Of a stretch of 11,645 nucleotides of DNA, positions 1 to 8,052 are shown one piece after another. This stretch comes from Actinomycetota bacterium (GTDB taxonomy: Bacteria > Actinomycetota > Geothermincolia > Fen-727 > Anoxymicrobiaceae): positions 1 to 11,645 of the forward strand of contig JAENXM010000037.1 of assembly GCA_016649525.1 (NCBI GenBank), read 5' to 3'. Under the pieces are notes generated by a model. That model saw only the letters and a list, made by a program, of their open reading frames with translations, did not search any database and had not been told where the DNA came from. Numbering within the stretch: the stretch's first letter is position 1; every line of letters begins with the position of its first letter. A program made the translations under genes and the position numbers.

Positions 1-781
1 CCGACAGCATTAAGCAAAGGGCTCCCACGCCTCCTGCGGCTCCGATCGCGACAAGGTGACCTGCCTTCGCCCTCGAGAGTATCAACACGAGCCCGATCGA
101 GAAGCACAGGACCAGGGCGCTCCCGAGGTCCGGCTGCATCAGTATCAATGCCGCCTCAAGGCAGACGAGCAGCAGCACGGGAACAAGAAGGTGCATGAAC
201 TGCTTCACCTTCTCCCCTTTCATGGCCATCGCATACGACGCAAAGACGATCATGGTGAATTTTGCTATCTCCGTGGGCTGCAGGTTGAACGGGCCTATCA
301 TGAGCCAGCGTCGAGCGCCGCCGGCCGCTCTTCCGGTAAACAAGACAAAGACGAGAAGGCCGATAGAGATCAGTACCCCGACCCACGATACTTTGCCCAG
401 CTTGTGATAATCGATCTTGGCGAATACGACCATCAACGCGAGCCCCAGGAGGGCCCATACTCCCTGCTGGATAAAGAAACGGTAACCACTGCCGCTCTGT
501 CTCATCCCCGCAACGGAGCCGGCGGAGAACACCATGACCAGACCCAGCATGAGGAGCGCCACTGTGGGTATGAGGACGAAGTATGCGGCCTCGTTCCTTG
601 CGGCAGCCCTTCTCCTTGCTGCCGTTCCCCTGGTGGGAGCCTTTGCGCGCGCTGCCTTTCTCGCCCTGCCTGTACGCACGCGGGCTCTGCCTGTATCCCT
701 CCGGCCTGCGCGAGGCCTGCTCACCGGCATGCCCACCCTCTCGTTTCTCAACGCTCCCTGTGCGGTACCCAAAGATATCAT
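1..781 (-). CDS. ftsW: FtsW/RodA/SpoVE-family septal peptidoglycan polymerase, N-terminal part (cut by window edge)
   Basis: SEDS-family integral membrane glycosyltransferase that polymerises lipid II at the septum with its partner class B PBP (family knowledge). About 260 codons are visible. From about residue 67 membrane segments alternate with short loops. Family motifs are readable: MVFSAGS after the first membrane segment, RRWLMIGPFNLQPTEIAK near the middle, and LMQPDLGSALVL containing the conserved Asp. Residues 1-66 are an extra, Arg/Ala-rich, probably disordered cytoplasmic tail. The ATG at 779-781 overlaps the murD stop as ATGA, with GAGGAG just before it at short spacing. An alternative ATG at 728-730 (residue 18) also has an upstream GAGAGG at good spacing, so the start is not settled. 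Identity is very secure; it could be called spoVE in a spore former. Confidence 0.95.
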   Translation of the reverse strand, partial: MISLGTAQGALRNERVGMPVSRPRAGRRDTGRARVRTGRARKAARAKAPTRGTAARRRAAARNEAAYFVLIPTVALLMLGLVMVFSAGSVAGMRQSGSGYRFFIQQGVWALLGLALMVVFAKIDYHKLGKVSWVGVLISIGLLVFVLFTGRAAGGARRWLMIGPFNLQPTEIAKFTMIVFASYAMAMKGEKVKQFMHLLVPVLLLVCLEAALILMQPDLGSALVLCFSIGLVLILSRAKAGHLVAIGAAGGVGALCLMLS

Positions 782-2172
782 TTCTCCTCGAGCCTGTTCG
801 CGGAATCCTTGAATGCACGGCCCCGGTGACCGTAGTCATCGAACATGTCGAAGGATGCACAGGCAGGTGAGAATAGCACCACTCCCCCGCCGTTGCTCAA
901 CAGGAACGCCTTTCGAACCGAACCATCCATATCCTCTGCGATCACAACGAGTTCTCGCGCGGCCGGTTCACAGGTATCGCCAATGGTCTTCTGCATCTCA
1001 GGCGCGCACTCTCCGAGCAGCACCACACCCTTGAGCTGTCCGGTATCAAACCTCCTGCATAACTCGGAGGCAAGCTCATCGAACAAAAGGCCCTTGTTCC
1101 TGCCTCCCATTATCACGACCATTGGTCCATCGAAAGACCTGACGGCACTCAACGCCGCGTGAGGGTTTGTCGCCTTGGAATCGTTATAGAAGGAAACGTC
1201 CATGAAGCTCTTTACGAACTCGATCCTGTGCTCTAGGCCTTCGAATGAGCTGACCGTCGTCCGTATCGACTCCGCCCTGTCACCCAGAACAAGTGCCGCT
1301 CCGGCCGCTGCCATGACGTTCATTGTATTGTGCATCCCGTTCAGTTTTATTCCGTCCACGGGCATCAGCCGGTGACCGGCACCGAGTGGCCCTCCGAAGA
1401 CTACCCACCCGTCCTCCAACCATAGGCCGCTTGAGGGCGTCTCCTTAATGCCGAACCCGATCGCCTTACCAGCCGTTTGCCTTGCGAGGTCCCTGCAGAA
1501 CTCGTCCTCGACGTTATAGATCAAGAAATCACCCGGCTCCTGGTTCTCGACCAGGCGCATCTTGGCACTCCGGTACTCCTCGAAATCCCTGTGCCAGTCG
1601 AAGTGGTCGGGCGCGATATTCAGCGCAACCGCGACCCTGGCTCGAAAGCTCTCGATGTTCTGCAGCTGGAAGCTCGATACCTCTACGACCAGTATGTCCT
1701 CCGGCTCCGTTCTGCCGTACACGCCCACCAGCGGGTTGCCTATGTTCCCACACTCCAGAGCCCGCCGCCCGGGCCTGTCGAGAATCCTTGAGATCAGTCT
1801 CGTTGTCGTCGTCTTCCCGTTCGTACCGGTCACCGCCACCATACTGTTCGGAATCAGGCCGTAGCCGAGCTCGAGCTCGCTTATCACCTTTACACCGGCG
1901 TGGCGCGCCTCCTCGAGCACTTCAGCGCCGTTCGGCACACCCGGACTTGCTACCAGCACATCGTAGCCCTCGATTTCATCGGGCACTGATACCCCCAGCT
2001 GCACGGCGGCGCCGCCCGCCTTTAGTTCATCCACCCTTACCGAGCACGATGGTTCCTCCGAGCTGTCGGCCACTGAGACGGTCGCTCCGAGCTCCAGCAG
2101 GGCTTTTGCCGCTGCGTAACCGCTCTCGCCCAGCCCGACAACAAGTACTCTTTTGTCCGACCACTCTCTCAT
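778..2172 (-). CDS. murD: UDP-N-acetylmuramoyl-L-alanine--D-glutamate ligase MurD
   Basis: Cytoplasmic ATP-dependent ligase adding D-glutamate to UDP-MurNAc-L-Ala. The 464 residues are normal for the family. The N-terminal Rossmann-like domain begins VLVVGLGESG (about residues 9-18). The ATP-binding P-loop GTNGKTTTT is at about 116-124. The Lys in YRSAKMRL (K204) corresponds to the carbamylated lysine of Mur ligases. NIAPDHFDWH (about 185-194), LEHRIE (313-318), NDSKATN (330-336) and SPACASFDMF (about 435-444) are characteristic of MurD. The ATG at 2170-2172 overlaps the mraY stop by 4 bp, with GAGG 8 nt upstream, so translation is probably coupled. Nothing looks broken. Confidence 0.98.
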   Translation of the reverse strand: MREWSDKRVLVVGLGESGYAAAKALLELGATVSVADSSEEPSCSVRVDELKAGGAAVQLGVSVPDEIEGYDVLVASPGVPNGAEVLEEARHAGVKVISELELGYGLIPNSMVAVTGTNGKTTTTRLISRILDRPGRRALECGNIGNPLVGVYGRTEPEDILVVEVSSFQLQNIESFRARVAVALNIAPDHFDWHRDFEEYRSAKMRLVENQEPGDFLIYNVEDEFCRDLARQTAGKAIGFGIKETPSSGLWLEDGWVVFGGPLGAGHRLMPVDGIKLNGMHNTMNVMAAAGAALVLGDRAESIRTTVSSFEGLEHRIEFVKSFMDVSFYNDSKATNPHAALSAVRSFDGPMVVIMGGRNKGLLFDELASELCRRFDTGQLKGVVLLGECAPEMQKTIGDTCEPAARELVVIAEDMDGSVRKAFLLSNGGGVVLFSPACASFDMFDDYGHRGRAFKDSANRLEEK

Positions 2173-3200
2173 GAAGGTACCCTCGTGACGAAATCAATGT
2201 AGAACAGAGCAAACCCTACACCGACACAGAACCCGCAGACGATCCATAGCCTGATCATCACCGTGAACTCCGACCACCCCATGAGCTCAAAATGGTGATG
2301 GATAGGCGCCATCCTGAAAACCCTCTTGCCGCCGGTCAGCTTGAAGACTCCGACCTGGATGATCACCGAGAGTGTCTCTATCACGAAAAGGCCGCCGAGG
2401 ATGATGAGTAAAAGCTCGGTCCTGGTAATAATGGCGGTCGCGGCCATGACACCGCCAAGAGCCAGTGAACCGGTATCTCCCATGAATATATGGGCCGGAG
2501 CGGCGTTCCACCAGAGGAACCCGATACATGCTCCCATCACCGCACCGGCGATTATCGTGATATCGAGCGCCGGCTGGCCGGAGAACTGATAGAACCTGTG
2601 GTGCTGCGTAATAGGATGCCGGAACATGGTGAACGCAATCAGCAGATAGGCTGCCATCACCAGTATCATTGAACCCGTCGCCAGCCCGTCAAGTCCGTCG
2701 GTGAGGTTGACAGCGTTCGAAGACCCGACCAGCATCAAAAACACAAGGAGAAACAGAAACGGCCCGAGGTCTATCCTCGTTTCTCCGATGAAGCTCAGCT
2801 TCGTAGACAGGTGGCAGTAGTGGGTACCGATCGCGGTGAAAGCTACGGCTATTGCCAGTTGGACCAGGAACTTCACCGACGGCTTCAGCCCCAGTGAGCG
2901 CTTTTTTCGAACCTGGATCAAGTCGTCAACGAACCCCAGCAGTCCGCACGCGGCCATCGTCCCGATCACGAGCAAACCCTCCGGGGTTCTCCGAGAGAGC
3001 AGGAGGTAACTAAGCACCGTCCCGAGCACTATCAAGATGCCGCCCATGGTCGGGATCCCCTTCTTGACGAAGTGGGCGCGCGGCCCGTCCTCCCTAATGA
3101 TCTGCCCGTAACTCTTCTTTCGAAGCAGCCTGATAAGGACCGGGGTGAAGGCCAGGCAGATGAACCCCGATATGATCCCCGCCAGAAGGACTCTATACAT
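2169..3200 (-). CDS. mraY: Phospho-N-acetylmuramoyl-pentapeptide transferase MraY
   Basis: Integral membrane enzyme transferring phospho-MurNAc-pentapeptide from UDP to undecaprenyl phosphate, giving lipid I. The protein is 343 residues with about ten hydrophobic segments. Family signatures are present: the Asp pair in GFVDDLIQ (D92, D93), NLTDGLDGLATG (165-176), FMGDTGSLALGG (D242) and the HHH of MAPIHHHFE (301-303). The ATG at 3198-3200 lies inside the end of murF (8-bp overlap), with GAGG about 12 nt upstream in murF. It sits between MurF, which makes its soluble substrate, and MurD, as in most dcw clusters. Confidence 0.98.
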   Translation of the reverse strand: MYRVLLAGIISGFICLAFTPVLIRLLRKKSYGQIIREDGPRAHFVKKGIPTMGGILIVLGTVLSYLLLSRRTPEGLLVIGTMAACGLLGFVDDLIQVRKKRSLGLKPSVKFLVQLAIAVAFTAIGTHYCHLSTKLSFIGETRIDLGPFLFLLVFLMLVGSSNAVNLTDGLDGLATGSMILVMAAYLLIAFTMFRHPITQHHRFYQFSGQPALDITIIAGAVMGACIGFLWWNAAPAHIFMGDTGSLALGGVMAATAIITRTELLLIILGGLFVIETLSVIIQVGVFKLTGGKRVFRMAPIHHHFELMGWSEFTVMIRLWIVCGFCVGVGFALFYIDFVTRVPS

Positions 3201-4620
3201 TGGCCGCTGCCCTCATTAGAAAGCCTGAAGAGCCGATAGCCTCCGCCACGGATTCCAGGCCCATCACCCTCGATGCCTTGACGAGAATTACATCTCCGGG
3301 CTCGACGATGTCCCTCAGCAACTTCACGGCATACTCTTTGGCCTCGCATTGAAAGACACTGCCTTTGGGCAACCCGGTTTCGAGGGCTGCCACCGCGTAG
3401 TCCCTCGCCGCGCTACCCACACAGACCAGGATGTCTATGTCGAGGGAGGTGACCAACCGGCCGATCTCGAGGTGGTAGTCCCTCCTGTCCTGTCCCAACT
3501 CGGCCATGCACCCGAGAACAGCTATTGTTCTCCTGCTCCCGCCTACCGCCTTTAGGGTCTCGAGCGCCGCTTTCATCGAATGCGGGCTCGCGTTGTACGC
3601 GTCGTTTATGACCAGATAGCCACCCTCCGCTTCGGATACCTCCATCCTCCATTGCGACATACTCCCCCGCGCCAGACCCTCGGCGATGACTTCCGGGGAC
3701 GCTCCAAGCTCGTGCGCGCAGGCAGCGGCCGCCAGCGCGTTCTCTACCTGGTGCCTGCCGATTACCTTCAGAGATACCTCCGTCTTGAAACCCGGGCCAG
3801 AGAGCGTGAAAGACGGTTCGCCTTTAACACTCAGCCTCACATCTGTGGCACGGTAATGTGCCCTCCGGGAATGGCCGAACTTCACGACTCTGGCACGGGT
3901 CCTTCTTGCTATCCCGGTGGACCACCGGTTCTCCGCATTCAGAAACAAGACACCGTCTTCCGGTAGGGCTGCAGCCAGTTCCGACTTGGCCTTCGCGACT
4001 CCTTCCGGGTCCCGGAAAAGCTCAAGATGAGTCACCCCAACGTTCGTGATTATCCCGAACCGTGGCTGCGAGATTTCAGCCAACCTGCCGATATCGCCTG
4101 GATGGCGCGCTCCCATCTCCACCACCAGCACGCGGTCCTTTCTCACCAATGAGAATATCGTGAGCGGAGTGCCAATCTCGTTGTTGTAGGTGCCCGGCGA
4201 CACACAAATCGGATACTGTCCCTCCAGGATCGACGCCAGGAAGTCCTTGGTGCACGTCTTCCCGGTGCTGCCGGTTATACCTACGGCCAATACATCTATT
4301 CGCTCACGGACCCAGCCGGCAAGGTCCCCCAGCGCCTCAAGCGTATCGCGAACCATTACAAGAGGAAAATCGGCGTGCCTGCGCCTGAAACCCGCCAGCT
4401 TGGGATCTCCACTCTGGACGACTGCCGCCTTCGCGCCGGCCGAGACCGCTTTCCCGATAAATGAGTGCCCGTCGAAGTGTTCACCTTTTAGAGCAAAGAA
4501 CAGGTCTTTCACGGGTTTATCGCGTGAATCGGTCCCTACACTCGAGATCATAAGGCGCCCGGGTCCAACCAGCTCGCCGCTGGTCGCCCGGGCAACCTGC
4601 CCGAGACTAACACTCCGCAC
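3193..4620 (-). CDS. murF: UDP-N-acetylmuramoyl-tripeptide--D-alanyl-D-alanine ligase MurF
   Basis: Cytoplasmic Mur ligase that adds D-Ala-D-Ala to the UDP-MurNAc-tripeptide, the last soluble precursor step. It has 475 residues. The P-loop GITGSTGKTCTKDF lies at about 114-127, VEMGARHPGDI at about 167-177, ITNVGVTHLE at 191-200, the MurF signature NDAYNASPHSMKAAL at 339-353, and LVKASRVMGLE near the C-terminus. The start is GTG at 4618-4620, supported by a near-perfect Shine-Dalgarno AAGGAGGT placed 5 nt upstream inside the end of murE. The reading frames overlap by 14 bp. The specific murF rather than murE assignment rests on the NDAYNASP motif and cluster order. Confidence 0.97.
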   Translation of the reverse strand: MRSVSLGQVARATSGELVGPGRLMISSVGTDSRDKPVKDLFFALKGEHFDGHSFIGKAVSAGAKAAVVQSGDPKLAGFRRRHADFPLVMVRDTLEALGDLAGWVRERIDVLAVGITGSTGKTCTKDFLASILEGQYPICVSPGTYNNEIGTPLTIFSLVRKDRVLVVEMGARHPGDIGRLAEISQPRFGIITNVGVTHLELFRDPEGVAKAKSELAAALPEDGVLFLNAENRWSTGIARRTRARVVKFGHSRRAHYRATDVRLSVKGEPSFTLSGPGFKTEVSLKVIGRHQVENALAAAACAHELGASPEVIAEGLARGSMSQWRMEVSEAEGGYLVINDAYNASPHSMKAALETLKAVGGSRRTIAVLGCMAELGQDRRDYHLEIGRLVTSLDIDILVCVGSAARDYAVAALETGLPKGSVFQCEAKEYAVKLLRDIVEPGDVILVKASRVMGLESVAEAIGSSGFLMRAAANV

Positions 4621-6094
4621 CCGCTACCTCCTTCAAACCCTCTCGTACCATATGCCGGTCGTCGAACGGGACGACCTTGTCAGCAAAGATTTGGCCGCTC
4701 TCGTGCCCCTTTCCTGCAACGACCACGAGGTCACCTGGTCTGGCCTCACCTATGGCCTTGTATATGGCGTTCCGCCTGTCGACTTCGACCATATACCTCT
4801 CCGGAGCGAACCTGTCCCTTACTCCCTCCAGTATCATCTCGATTATCGATTCTGGATTCTCGCTCCGGGGGTTGTCGGAAGTGATAATACAGAGATCGGA
4901 CATCTCGGCCCCAACCCCGCCCATGAGCGGCCGCTTCGAGCGGTCACGGTCACCACCGCAGCCGACTACCAGTATGACGCGCCCTGAAGTGACTTCCCTG
5001 CAGGCCTCTAGCAAGCTGCGGATCCCATCAGGCGTATGAGCGTAATCGACGACGACGGTGAAATCCTGCCCGCAATCGATATTCTCAAAACGCCCGGGCA
5101 CGCCCGTGAGGCTCTCAAGCCCCCTGGCCATGGTTTCGGCGTCCATACCGAGGTCGATCGCGACGCCCGCCGCCGCAAGGCAGTTGTAGACATTGAACCT
5201 TCCCTGCAGCGCCGTCGAGAGCGATATCGATTCGTCGCCGTACTCAAGCCTGAACTTGTTGCCTCTAGCAGAGACCTCGACATCCGTGCCCCTTATTCCC
5301 GCCTCCCAGTCCAACCCGAAGCTCCTGGTGGCAAGCCCGGTCTCCTCCAGTAGCCTCCTGCCGAACTCGTCATCTATGTTGATGAGCGCCTTCCGACCGG
5401 ACCCGAACTCGTCACCGGTGAAAAGCCTTCGTTTTGCCCTGAAATACTCCTCCAGCGAGATATGAAAATCCAGGTGGTCCTGGGTAAGGTTCGTGAACAC
5501 GACGACCTCGAACCGGCAGCCGTTGACTCTTTTCAAGTCGAGAGCGTGCGAGGAAACCTCCATGGCAACTACCTCGACACCATCATCCGCCATCCTGCGA
5601 AGCAGCCGCTGGAGGTCGAGGGATTCGGGTGTCGTCCTCGTGACAGGTTCAACCAGGGTCCCCATGTGTGTCTCGACCGTCCCGATGATTCCCGTCTTGT
5701 TGCCCGCCTCGCGGCATACACTCTCCACCAGGTAGGTGGTCGTTGTCTTTCCGTTCGTCCCTGTCACCCCGACGAGCTTCAGCTCACTCGAGGGATCACC
5801 AAAGAAACGCGTTGAGCAGAGCGCCATGGCGCGGCGGGTGTCCGGTACTTCCACAATGACGACTTCCGGTCCGACCTCCTGCTCGAGTTCCTTCTCGATG
5901 AAAAGTACTGCAGCTCCGTTTCTCACGGCATCATCCGCGTAAAGGTGGCCATCCGTGACAAGCCCCCTTATACAGAAAAAAGCCCCCTGAGGCTCCACCA
6001 GACGACTGTCATACGCGAGTCCAGGAAGCTCAGGGTCCCGGAAACCCACGATGTTCTTCTCGTCAAGGGTGTCCAGAAGTTCGCTTAGTAGCAT
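4607..6094 (-). CDS. murE: UDP-N-acetylmuramoyl-L-alanyl-D-glutamate--2,6-diaminopimelate ligase MurE
   Basis: Cytoplasmic ligase adding the third stem-peptide residue. The 495 residues are typical. TGTNGKTTTT (111-120) is the ATP P-loop; TNLTQDHLDFH (201-211) and the Lys of YFRAKRRLF (K221, the predicted carbamylated lysine) are conserved. YAHTPDG is at about 351-357, and AGKGHE at about 460-465. DNPR at 407-410 is the motif associated with meso-diaminopimelate specificity (lysine-adding enzymes usually differ here), so the substrate is predicted to be meso-DAP. The ATG at 6092-6094 follows a GAGAGTGAGG purine run with short spacing. Unlike its neighbours the gene is separated from the upstream ftsI by 149 bp containing a promoter candidate, so it may also be expressed independently. 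Confidence 0.97.
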   Translation of the reverse strand: MLLSELLDTLDEKNIVGFRDPELPGLAYDSRLVEPQGAFFCIRGLVTDGHLYADDAVRNGAAVLFIEKELEQEVGPEVVIVEVPDTRRAMALCSTRFFGDPSSELKLVGVTGTNGKTTTTYLVESVCREAGNKTGIIGTVETHMGTLVEPVTRTTPESLDLQRLLRRMADDGVEVVAMEVSSHALDLKRVNGCRFEVVVFTNLTQDHLDFHISLEEYFRAKRRLFTGDEFGSGRKALINIDDEFGRRLLEETGLATRSFGLDWEAGIRGTDVEVSARGNKFRLEYGDESISLSTALQGRFNVYNCLAAAGVAIDLGMDAETMARGLESLTGVPGRFENIDCGQDFTVVVDYAHTPDGIRSLLEACREVTSGRVILVVGCGGDRDRSKRPLMGGVGAEMSDLCIITSDNPRSENPESIIEMILEGVRDRFAPERYMVEVDRRNAIYKAIGEARPGDLVVVAGKGHESGQIFADKVVPFDDRHMVREGLKEVAGAEC

Positions 6095-6243
6095 GCCTCA
6101 CTCTCGTTCTGCCATCGTGGCTGCAATTTCCATGGTCTCTTCTAGCCCTGGATGTAGACAAAGTCAAGTGCTGCCTCCCCCCTCGGTAAAGCCCGCTCCT
6201 TAACAGCTCAACGCATATCCTGGCTGTCTCACGCATTTTCGGC
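6095..6243 (-). other. Non-coding gap between ftsI and murE
   Basis: This 149-bp gap is the only sizeable break in an otherwise overlapping gene string. It contains a TTGACT-17-TAGAAG promoter-like element, a small direct repeat CTCA(A)CGCAT at 6207-6216 and 6228-6236, and an 11-codon open frame at 6098-6133 ending just before murE. I see no hairpin followed by a T-run, so no intrinsic terminator is evident and read-through from ftsI is likely. Confidence 0.6.
6139..6167 (-). promoter_or_regulatory. Candidate internal promoter for murE and downstream genes
   Basis: On the minus strand a -35 box TTGACT (6162-6167, five of six consensus bases) is followed after exactly 17 bp by TAGAAG (6139-6144, four of six). 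Transcription would start near 6132, giving a leader of about 38 nt before the murE ATG. The location in the only gap of the cluster makes this a sensible place for a secondary sigma-70-type promoter. It is predicted from sequence only. Confidence 0.5.
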
Positions 6244-8052
6244 TCACTGCTCCCCGGGATTCCCCCAGCTCGGTGGAACCTTGAGATGCTGAAGGCTGAA
6301 ACCCATTATCTCGCTGAAAACGGGGGCGCTCACGACGCCGCCCCATATCGGCGTCGGCTCATCGAGAACCACCAGTGCCACCAGCCTCGGGCTGTCGGCC
6401 GGCGCGAACCCGACAAACGTCGCCATATATGTCGAACTATAGCCCGTCCCCCCCACGATTGGCTTTTCGGCAGTCCCCGTCTTTCCAGCGACCCGGTAGT
6501 ATCTCACCGCGGCACCTGGGGCGGTCCCACCGGGCGCGACCACCTGCTCCATTATCCCTGTCAGCTTCTTGCAGGCATCACGCGATACGACCTCTTCACC
6601 GAGGCCTCCCAGCCCCATGTCAACAACTCCCCCCCCGACGACCTTCGCCTTCAGGAAGTGCGGGTAGACCCTCCGCCCACCGTTTGCGATAGTTCCCGCC
6701 ACCGAAGCTAGCTGCAGCGCGGTCGTCGAGATACCCTGGCCGATGCTCATGGCAGCCACGCTCGTTCCAGTCCATTCAGAAAGCCGAGGCACCAGGCCGC
6801 CCACCTCCCCGGGGAAATCCACCCCGGTCTTGTGCCCCAGCCCGAAACGAGCAAAGTACCTGTTGAGACGTTCCCTTCCAAGCTGCAGACCGACCTCGAT
6901 AGTGCCCACGTTGGACGACTCGCTTATTATCCTGCTGAACGTCATATACCTCGAAGGCTTCGGCTCCGCGTCCTTGAACACCTTGTCCGTAACCTGCAGC
7001 TGCGAAGGCACGTAGATACTCGAATCGGGGTTCACTATGTTCTGCTCGAGCGCGGCCACCGCCGGTATGATCTTCAATGAGGACCCCGGTTCGTACACGT
7101 CCGTTATCGCGCGGCTCCGCATCGACGCGGGTTCGATATCCTCCCTGTCGTTCGGGTCGAAACCCGGGTCGCTTGCCATCGCCAGGATATCCCCGGTATT
7201 GCAGTCCATCACCAGTGCTGTCCCCGCCTTTGCCCCGGTACGTTCGACGGCGCTGGAAAGTGCGTTCTCCGCGCATATCTGGATATCCTTGTCCATGGCA
7301 AGTTCCAGGTCCACTCCCTCGACGGCCTGTATCCGCCTTTTCTCGCTTCCGGGAATCGGGTTCCCTGCAGCATCCCTTTCAAGCAGCACCTCTCCCGGCT
7401 TCCCCCCCAGGATATCTTCGTAGTAGAGCTCGAGGCCCGCCTGCCCATCGTTCTCGATATCTACAACGCCCAGCACCTGGGCCGCCGCCTCGCCCAGCGG
7501 GTACGACCTCTTGCTCTCCTCGACGAAACCGATGCCCGGCAGGTCCATCTTCTTTATGCGATTCGCAATGTTGTTGTCGATTTTTCTTGCGATATACACA
7601 AAGCCGGAATGCTCGGCGAGTTTCTTCTCGACATCATCAGGGTCTTCGCCCAGCACCTGTGCTATCTTCTTCGCAGTCCGGGCCCTTTGCCTGACCTGGT
7701 AGGGCGTTGCATACACAGTGGTCACGTCCTCACTGATGGCCATGACCTCTCCCTCCCGGTCGAAGATCGTGCCTCGCCTGGGAGTAATATTGATGAAAAG
7801 CTCCCTCTGCTCACTCGCTAGCTTAAGGTACTTTTCCGCCTGGAGACTCTGAAGTATCACGAGTTTGCCGCCAACAGCCGCCAGGCCTACGGTCAGGATC
7901 AAAGCGACCACGGCCATCCGCCTGTTTTTCTTCCTGCTCGAAGCTGGCGGTCCGGGCTTACCTCTGTGTGATCGACCGGTCCTGCTCCTCCCCGGGCGCA
8001 CCCGGTTCGTCGCCGGTCTGGTTCTTGTCCGCTTCCTGGCTTCTTTTTTCAT
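6244..8052 (-). CDS. ftsI: FtsI/PBP2-type class B penicillin-binding protein (septal transpeptidase)
   Basis: Membrane-anchored D,D-transpeptidase that cross-links septal peptidoglycan with FtsW. From the ATG at 8050-8052 the protein has 602 residues. Residues 1-45 are a strongly basic cytoplasmic tail, 46-68 a single membrane anchor, and about 90-280 the PBP dimerisation region (PRRGTIFDREG motif). The transpeptidase domain follows, with SSLK (catalytic Ser324 in YEPGSSLK), SSN (379-381) and KTG (524-526, AGKTGTAEK). There are no PASTA repeats, so it is not a SpoVD/PBP2x type with that tail. The start is supported by GGAG 5 nt upstream but overlaps ftsL by 95 bp. The alternative ATG at 7915-7917, just before the membrane segment, would remove the overlap and the tail. 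The open frame also runs further upstream to 8160, without support. Confidence 0.95.
   Translation of the reverse strand: MKKEARKRTRTRPATNRVRPGRSRTGRSHRGKPGPPASSRKKNRRMAVVALILTVGLAAVGGKLVILQSLQAEKYLKLASEQRELFINITPRRGTIFDREGEVMAISEDVTTVYATPYQVRQRARTAKKIAQVLGEDPDDVEKKLAEHSGFVYIARKIDNNIANRIKKMDLPGIGFVEESKRSYPLGEAAAQVLGVVDIENDGQAGLELYYEDILGGKPGEVLLERDAAGNPIPGSEKRRIQAVEGVDLELAMDKDIQICAENALSSAVERTGAKAGTALVMDCNTGDILAMASDPGFDPNDREDIEPASMRSRAITDVYEPGSSLKIIPAVAALEQNIVNPDSSIYVPSQLQVTDKVFKDAEPKPSRYMTFSRIISESSNVGTIEVGLQLGRERLNRYFARFGLGHKTGVDFPGEVGGLVPRLSEWTGTSVAAMSIGQGISTTALQLASVAGTIANGGRRVYPHFLKAKVVGGGVVDMGLGGLGEEVVSRDACKKLTGIMEQVVAPGGTAPGAAVRYYRVAGKTGTAEKPIVGGTGYSSTYMATFVGFAPADSPRLVALVVLDEPTPIWGGVVSAPVFSEIMGFSLQHLKVPPSWGNPGEQ

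Noticed and set aside
56..829. Long open frames on the plus strand and in another minus frame over ftsW
   Set aside because: They are shadows of the GC-rich ftsW frame, which carries clear SEDS motifs; their translations are low-complexity and Arg/His/Pro-rich.
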